Source: Lachnospiraceae bacterium (GTDB lineage: Bacteria; Bacillota; Clostridia; Lachnospirales; Lachnospiraceae). From it: a stretch of DNA of 7,921 bases. The notes below the pieces were generated by a model, which saw only the letters and a list, made by a program, of their open reading frames with translations, did not search any database and was not told where the DNA came from. Positions 4,810 through 7,921 of this stretch are shown here, piece after piece. The stretch spans positions 1 to 7,921 of the forward strand of contig JAHZHB010000069.1 of the NCBI GenBank assembly GCA_019420465.1, read 5' to 3'. The translations under genes and the position numbers were made by a program. Numbering within the stretch: the first letter of the stretch is position 1; every line of letters begins with the position of its first letter.

Positions 4810-6198
4810 CTACTGTTTTTCTTCTCCGGCACCCTTTTCTCTGCCGTTCGTTCCGAAGATCCGCTTCATATCCACATTCATGATATAGAAATACATCACA
4901 AGCAGCAAAAGTGCCGCCAGCACCCAGGCAACCGGACTGGCCAGACATACCCCGAGGTAGCTTCTTTTCTGCGCAGCGATCACCGAAACGATACCACGGC
5001 CGACCAGCTCTGCCACTCCGGCCATCATCGGCAGCAGGGAATATCCCAGTCCCTGAATACCATTGCGGTAGATATTGACTACAGCCAGCGGAATAAAGAA
5101 GAGACCGATACATTTCAGGTAAATATCCACAGATCCCATGATCAGGCTGACATCCTCTGACACGAAAAGGACGGTCAGATATTTACCTACGGTCATACCG
5201 AGTGCAGCGGTAACGATCGAATATACCACAGCGATGATCGTTGTGGCCTTAAATCCTTCACGGATACGTTTTACCTTACCTGCACCCATATTCTGGGCGC
5301 CATATGTGGCCATCGTCGTTCCCATGGCCACATATGCCTGGGTCATGACCTGCTCGATCTTATTGGCCGCTGTAAAGGCAGCTACCAGCGTCGAACCGAG
5401 AATATTTAACGAAGACTGCACCATCATCGTACCGATTGCTGTAATCGAGTACTGCAGTGCCATAGGAATACCAATCTTGAGCTGAATACCATAAATCACG
5501 CCGCCAACATGCAGGTCTTCCTTTTTCAGATGCAGCACCGGCACCCTTGCAATAATATAAAACAGGCAAAGCACGCCGGAAACGCCTTGCGAAATGATCG
5601 TAGCCCATGCCGCACCTTTTGCTCCCATACCAAAGGCAATGATAAATACCATATCCAGCACAATATTTAACAGCGCACTGATGATCAGAAAGACCAGCGG
5701 GATCTTGCTGTTACCTATCGCACGCAGGATACTCGAAAGCAGATTATAAAGCATCTGTGCCAGAATGCCGGCGCTGACGATCATAATATAGCTGTAGGCA
5801 TCCGCAAATATATCCGAAGGAGTATGCATGATCGTCAACAGTGGCTTCATAAAAGTCATGAACAGAATTGTCAGCAATATACCCATGACCAGCGACAAAA
5901 TCCCCGCACCGGCCACTGTACGGCGCATGCCCTTCATATCGCCTGCGCCAAACTTCTGTGCCGTCAATACCGTAAAGCCCGCTGTCATACCGACCACAAA
6001 GCCATACAGCATGAACATGATCGTACCGGTACTGCCAACCGCCGCCAGCGCACTGTTGCCAACGAATTTGCCGACGATGATCGTATCAGCCATGTTGTAA
6101 AACTGCTGGAATACATTACCAATAAAGATCGGCATCGTAAAGCTCAATATGATCCGCATCGGATCACCGACAGTCATATCGTTCTGTGTTGTTTTCAT
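4810..6198 (-). CDS. MATE family efflux transporter
   Basis: 462 residues, the usual length of a 12-helix MATE transporter (cation/drug antiporter of the inner membrane). The start at 6198 is chosen because AAGGAGG ends 6 bases upstream; an in-frame ATG at 6204 abuts that site and is too close. Family features: QQFYNMADTIIVGKFVG (31-47) in the first helix region, LRAIGNSKIPL (158-168), and the matching second-half segments YGAQNMGAGKVKRI (299-312) and RNGIQGLGYS (378-387), as expected for two six-helix halves. A charged tail (448-462) is cytosolic. It resembles YoeA/DinF-type MATE proteins of Bacillota; the substrate cannot be deduced. It is monocistronic, with its own promoter and terminator. 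Confidence 0.95.
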   Translation of the reverse strand: MKTTQNDMTVGDPMRIILSFTMPIFIGNVFQQFYNMADTIIVGKFVGNSALAAVGSTGTIMFMLYGFVVGMTAGFTVLTAQKFGAGDMKGMRRTVAGAGILSLVMGILLTILFMTFMKPLLTIMHTPSDIFADAYSYIMIVSAGILAQMLYNLLSSILRAIGNSKIPLVFLIISALLNIVLDMVFIIAFGMGAKGAAWATIISQGVSGVLCLFYIIARVPVLHLKKEDLHVGGVIYGIQLKIGIPMALQYSITAIGTMMVQSSLNILGSTLVAAFTAANKIEQVMTQAYVAMGTTMATYGAQNMGAGKVKRIREGFKATTIIAVVYSIVTAALGMTVGKYLTVLFVSEDVSLIMGSVDIYLKCIGLFFIPLAVVNIYRNGIQGLGYSLLPMMAGVAELVGRGIVSVIAAQKRSYLGVCLASPVAWVLAALLLLVMYFYIMNVDMKRIFGTNGREKGAGEEKQ

Positions 6199-6234
6199 AT
6201 GCATCCTCCTTGTTTTTTTCTGTAGCGAGTTCGT

Positions 6235-6263
6235 ATTATACACCAGAATTTTGCATATGAAAA
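6235..6263 (-). promoter_or_regulatory. Promoter of the MATE gene
   Basis: Minus-strand TTTTCA (6258-6263), a 17-bp spacer, and a consensus TATAAT (6235-6240), about 37 bp upstream of the start codon. The -10 box is perfect; the -35 box is weak and may be helped by the A-tracts just upstream. Confidence 0.75.
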
Positions 6264-6267
6264 TATG

Positions 6268-6293
6268 TTTTTTTTGCTTTTTTCATCTTTTTT
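6268..6293 (-). promoter_or_regulatory. Phased A-tracts (UP-element-like, curved DNA) upstream of the MATE promoter
   Basis: Three T runs on the plus strand (A runs on the transcribed side) at 6268-6275, 6278-6283 and 6288-6293, with centres 9-10 bp apart, begin 5 bp beyond the -35 box. Such phasing bends DNA, and A-rich DNA at this place often binds the RNA polymerase alpha subunit. Confidence 0.5.
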
Positions 6294-6308
6294 GTACGAA
6301 TGAATAAA

Positions 6309-6335
6309 ACCTTTTTCATAACCTTTTTCATAACC
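6309..6335. repeat. 12-bp tandem direct repeat upstream of the MATE gene
   Basis: ACCTTTTTCATA occurs at 6309-6320 and 6321-6332, followed by a partial third unit ACC (6333-6335). It lies about 45 bp upstream of the -35 box and could be a regulator site or simply an extension of the A-tract array. Confidence 0.7.
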
Positions 6336-6373
6336 ACAGAACCTGCCATCTGTACTTCTATCCAGATGCCTGA

Positions 6374-6423
6374 TGATGAAAAAGACTTTCCCGGGATATC
6401 ACCCGAAAAAGTCTTTTTCATCA
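6374..6423 (-). terminator. Long hairpin, probable terminator of the DUF4179-type gene
   Basis: A perfect 16-bp stem, TGATGAAAAAGACTTT (6374-6389) with 6408-6423, continues after a CC/AA internal loop as CGGG/CCCG around ATATCA. It lies 33 bp past the stop codon at 6457. The T5 run is inside the stem rather than after it, so termination strength is uncertain. It also insulates the MATE promoter. Confidence 0.6.
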
Positions 6424-6456
6424 CTTAAAACTTATTTTTATCTTGTATATCTCCAC

Positions 6457-7921
6457 CTATTTAAAAGAAATGTTTTCCGAATACACGGCATATTTTTCAA
6501 ACAGATCCTTATACGTCATACCAGCCTGCAAATGCTGACCACCAAACGCATACGGCTTGACATTATCCATCACATCGGTGTCTGTCATAATATATGCAGT
6601 CAATGTAGAAATATCATGACCCGAAAAGCTGAAAGAATCTCCGATGGAACCCCAGTTTAGCGGCAATCCATCGGCATCCAGGAACATGACGTCATACATA
6701 TCTCCTCCCCGGATTCCCGGAATCTCCCGTTTTTCTTCATCCCATGCCACGGTTATCTCAAACGGTGTTTTTGTCAGCGTGATCTCGCCAAATTTCTCCT
6801 TGCCACCCTTGTTTAAAACCACCTGCGTTATATTCTCCCGGTTGGTCGTAATCGTCAATGGAAATTCCCATACACCCCGGCATGTCACATTTTCACCGGC
6901 CTTTTCCGAATTCCAGAATTGGAAATCAAAATATACACCATACAACTTTATTGTGGCTTTAAACTGATCTGGTATAGTCATTTCATCATCATTTTCATCC
7001 AATAAAGGACCGCTGTTATCACCCATTATTAAAGTTTCACGCAGATCATGTCGCAAAACCCCTGCATATGTATATTCATCGATCAGCTCTCCCTCAACGT
7101 CATCCTGTATATAATCCGGATATTCTGCATAGGAACATTCCACTTCTCCACGCATATAGACATTGTACATACTCCAGTCCTGCGGATTCATATCATCAAT
7201 CAGCTTTTCCTTCGATTTTAGCACAAAGCTGATATACAACGCCTCCCCACTGCAATAGCTCTCATCCAGTGTAATCTCTGCATCTGAAATTTTCCGTCTG
7301 GATTCCGCTATATCGCTGTCAAAGGGATCCTCTGTTCCATAAAAAAAGCTGACTTTCTGTTTCTCTGCTTCTGCTGTATCACTCTTCTGGCTTCTTTTCG
7401 TTTCTTCTGCCAGATTGCTTTCAGCTTCCTTACTTTCAGATACTGCACTGCTCTTTGCTGCATCCCCTCCGGCAGAGCTTTCCAACTGTACCGGCTCAGC
7501 ATAGGAAGAGAAATCTCCGCCAAACTGCATTTTATTTCCGATCATTTCAAACACATGCCCGATGATCGGAATATTCTCTGCCAGTACCGGATTGGCGATA
7601 CAGATACATGAGAAAACCACCACAGCCGCGGCGACACCGCCAAGCCATTTCTTCCACACTGGCTTCTTTATCTCCGAGATTTTCTCTCGTTCTTTTACAT
7701 CTGCATTTTTCACAGATTTCGTACCTGCCTGTGTGATTATCCTATGGCTCTGTGTTTTCTGTTCTCTGTTATCTCCGCCCGGCCCCTGCTGTTTTTCTAT
7801 GGCTGCAAAAGCCCGCTCCTTCGCCCTCTGCACTTCATCCGGCAATCTCGATTTTTTCTGCATCTGACTGCGGATGCGCTCATCCAGCTCCTGTTCCCTG
7901 TTGAAATCCTGCTCTGTCTTA
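6457..7921 (-). CDS. DUF4179-type membrane-anchored protein, likely ECF anti-sigma factor (5' end outside window)
   Basis: The frame stays open to the right edge. The 19 codons upstream of the ATG at 7863 read as charged helical sequence continuous with the rest, so the true start is beyond the window; about 487 residues are visible. The cytosolic N-terminal part (1 to about 90) is charged and includes LDERIRSQM and LPDEVQRAKERAF. One membrane helix, about 92-110, is followed by NPVLAENIPIIGHVFEMIG, the pattern I associate with DUF4179 anti-sigma proteins. A Ser/Glu/Ala/Lys-rich linker (about 136-190) leads to an extracytoplasmic region rich in beta-strand-like sequence up to the C-terminus. 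Such proteins are usually encoded after an ECF sigma factor gene, which would lie just right of this window; this is not seen here. The family is likely; the signal sensed is unknown. Confidence 0.8.
   Translation of the reverse strand, partial: KTEQDFNREQELDERIRSQMQKKSRLPDEVQRAKERAFAAIEKQQGPGGDNREQKTQSHRIITQAGTKSVKNADVKEREKISEIKKPVWKKWLGGVAAAVVVFSCICIANPVLAENIPIIGHVFEMIGNKMQFGGDFSSYAEPVQLESSAGGDAAKSSAVSESKEAESNLAEETKRSQKSDTAEAEKQKVSFFYGTEDPFDSDIAESRRKISDAEITLDESYCSGEALYISFVLKSKEKLIDDMNPQDWSMYNVYMRGEVECSYAEYPDYIQDDVEGELIDEYTYAGVLRHDLRETLIMGDNSGPLLDENDDEMTIPDQFKATIKLYGVYFDFQFWNSEKAGENVTCRGVWEFPLTITTNRENITQVVLNKGGKEKFGEITLTKTPFEITVAWDEEKREIPGIRGGDMYDVMFLDADGLPLNWGSIGDSFSFSGHDISTLTAYIMTDTDVMDNVKPYAFGGQHLQAGMTYKDLFEKYAVYSENISFK

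Noticed and set aside
6236..6660. Small open frames on both strands around the 6374-6423 hairpin
   Set aside because: Both start with the same MMKKTF peptide because the hairpin is a palindrome; they contain A/T-tract-derived Lys/Phe sequence and overlap the MATE promoter or the DUF4179-type gene.

Overview
The window looks like chromosome of a Gram-positive Bacillota bacterium, most likely a Lachnospiraceae-type gut clostridium. This is inferred from strong AGGAGG ribosome-binding sites, compact intrinsic terminators, TTGnnn/TATAAT-like promoters and the protein families present; no rRNA or other taxonomic marker is in view. All protein genes except one lie on the minus strand.

Layout, left to right. 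Positions 1-438 carry no credible gene. They hold a 70-bp tandem repeat unit with an internal hairpin (1-125), then a ~280-bp element with ~100-bp imperfect terminal inverted repeats (152-430) that ends about 9 bp from the stop codon of the next gene. Positions 439-2885 (minus) form a two-gene operon: a small one-helix membrane protein with an acidic tail (DUF6110-like), followed by a P1B-type metal ATPase with unusual core motifs. A DtxR/MntR-family repressor (3073-3459, plus) is transcribed divergently from a shared 187-bp control region that holds opposed promoters and a phased set of TTAGT motifs. A strong terminator overlaps the repressor's stop codon.

Positions 3576-4629 (minus) carry azlC-azlD, an overlapping pair encoding a branched-chain amino acid exporter, with its own promoter and a terminator-like hairpin in the leader. 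Positions 4810-6198 (minus) encode a MATE-family multidrug exporter, with a wobble-paired terminator behind it and a good promoter preceded by phased A-tracts. Positions 6457-7921 (minus) hold most of a membrane-anchored DUF4179-type protein of the ECF anti-sigma kind; its reading frame runs off the right edge.

The most interesting unit is the divergent repressor / small membrane protein / P1B ATPase cluster. It resembles in layout the mycobacterial PacL1-CtpC metal-efflux platform: a tiny membrane protein with an N-terminal helix encoded just before a CxxC-less P1B pump. Here it is paired with a DtxR-family sensor whose metal site combines a MntR-type Asp with a DtxR-type Cys. The inference is a self-contained, metal-regulated efflux module; the metal cannot be named from sequence alone.
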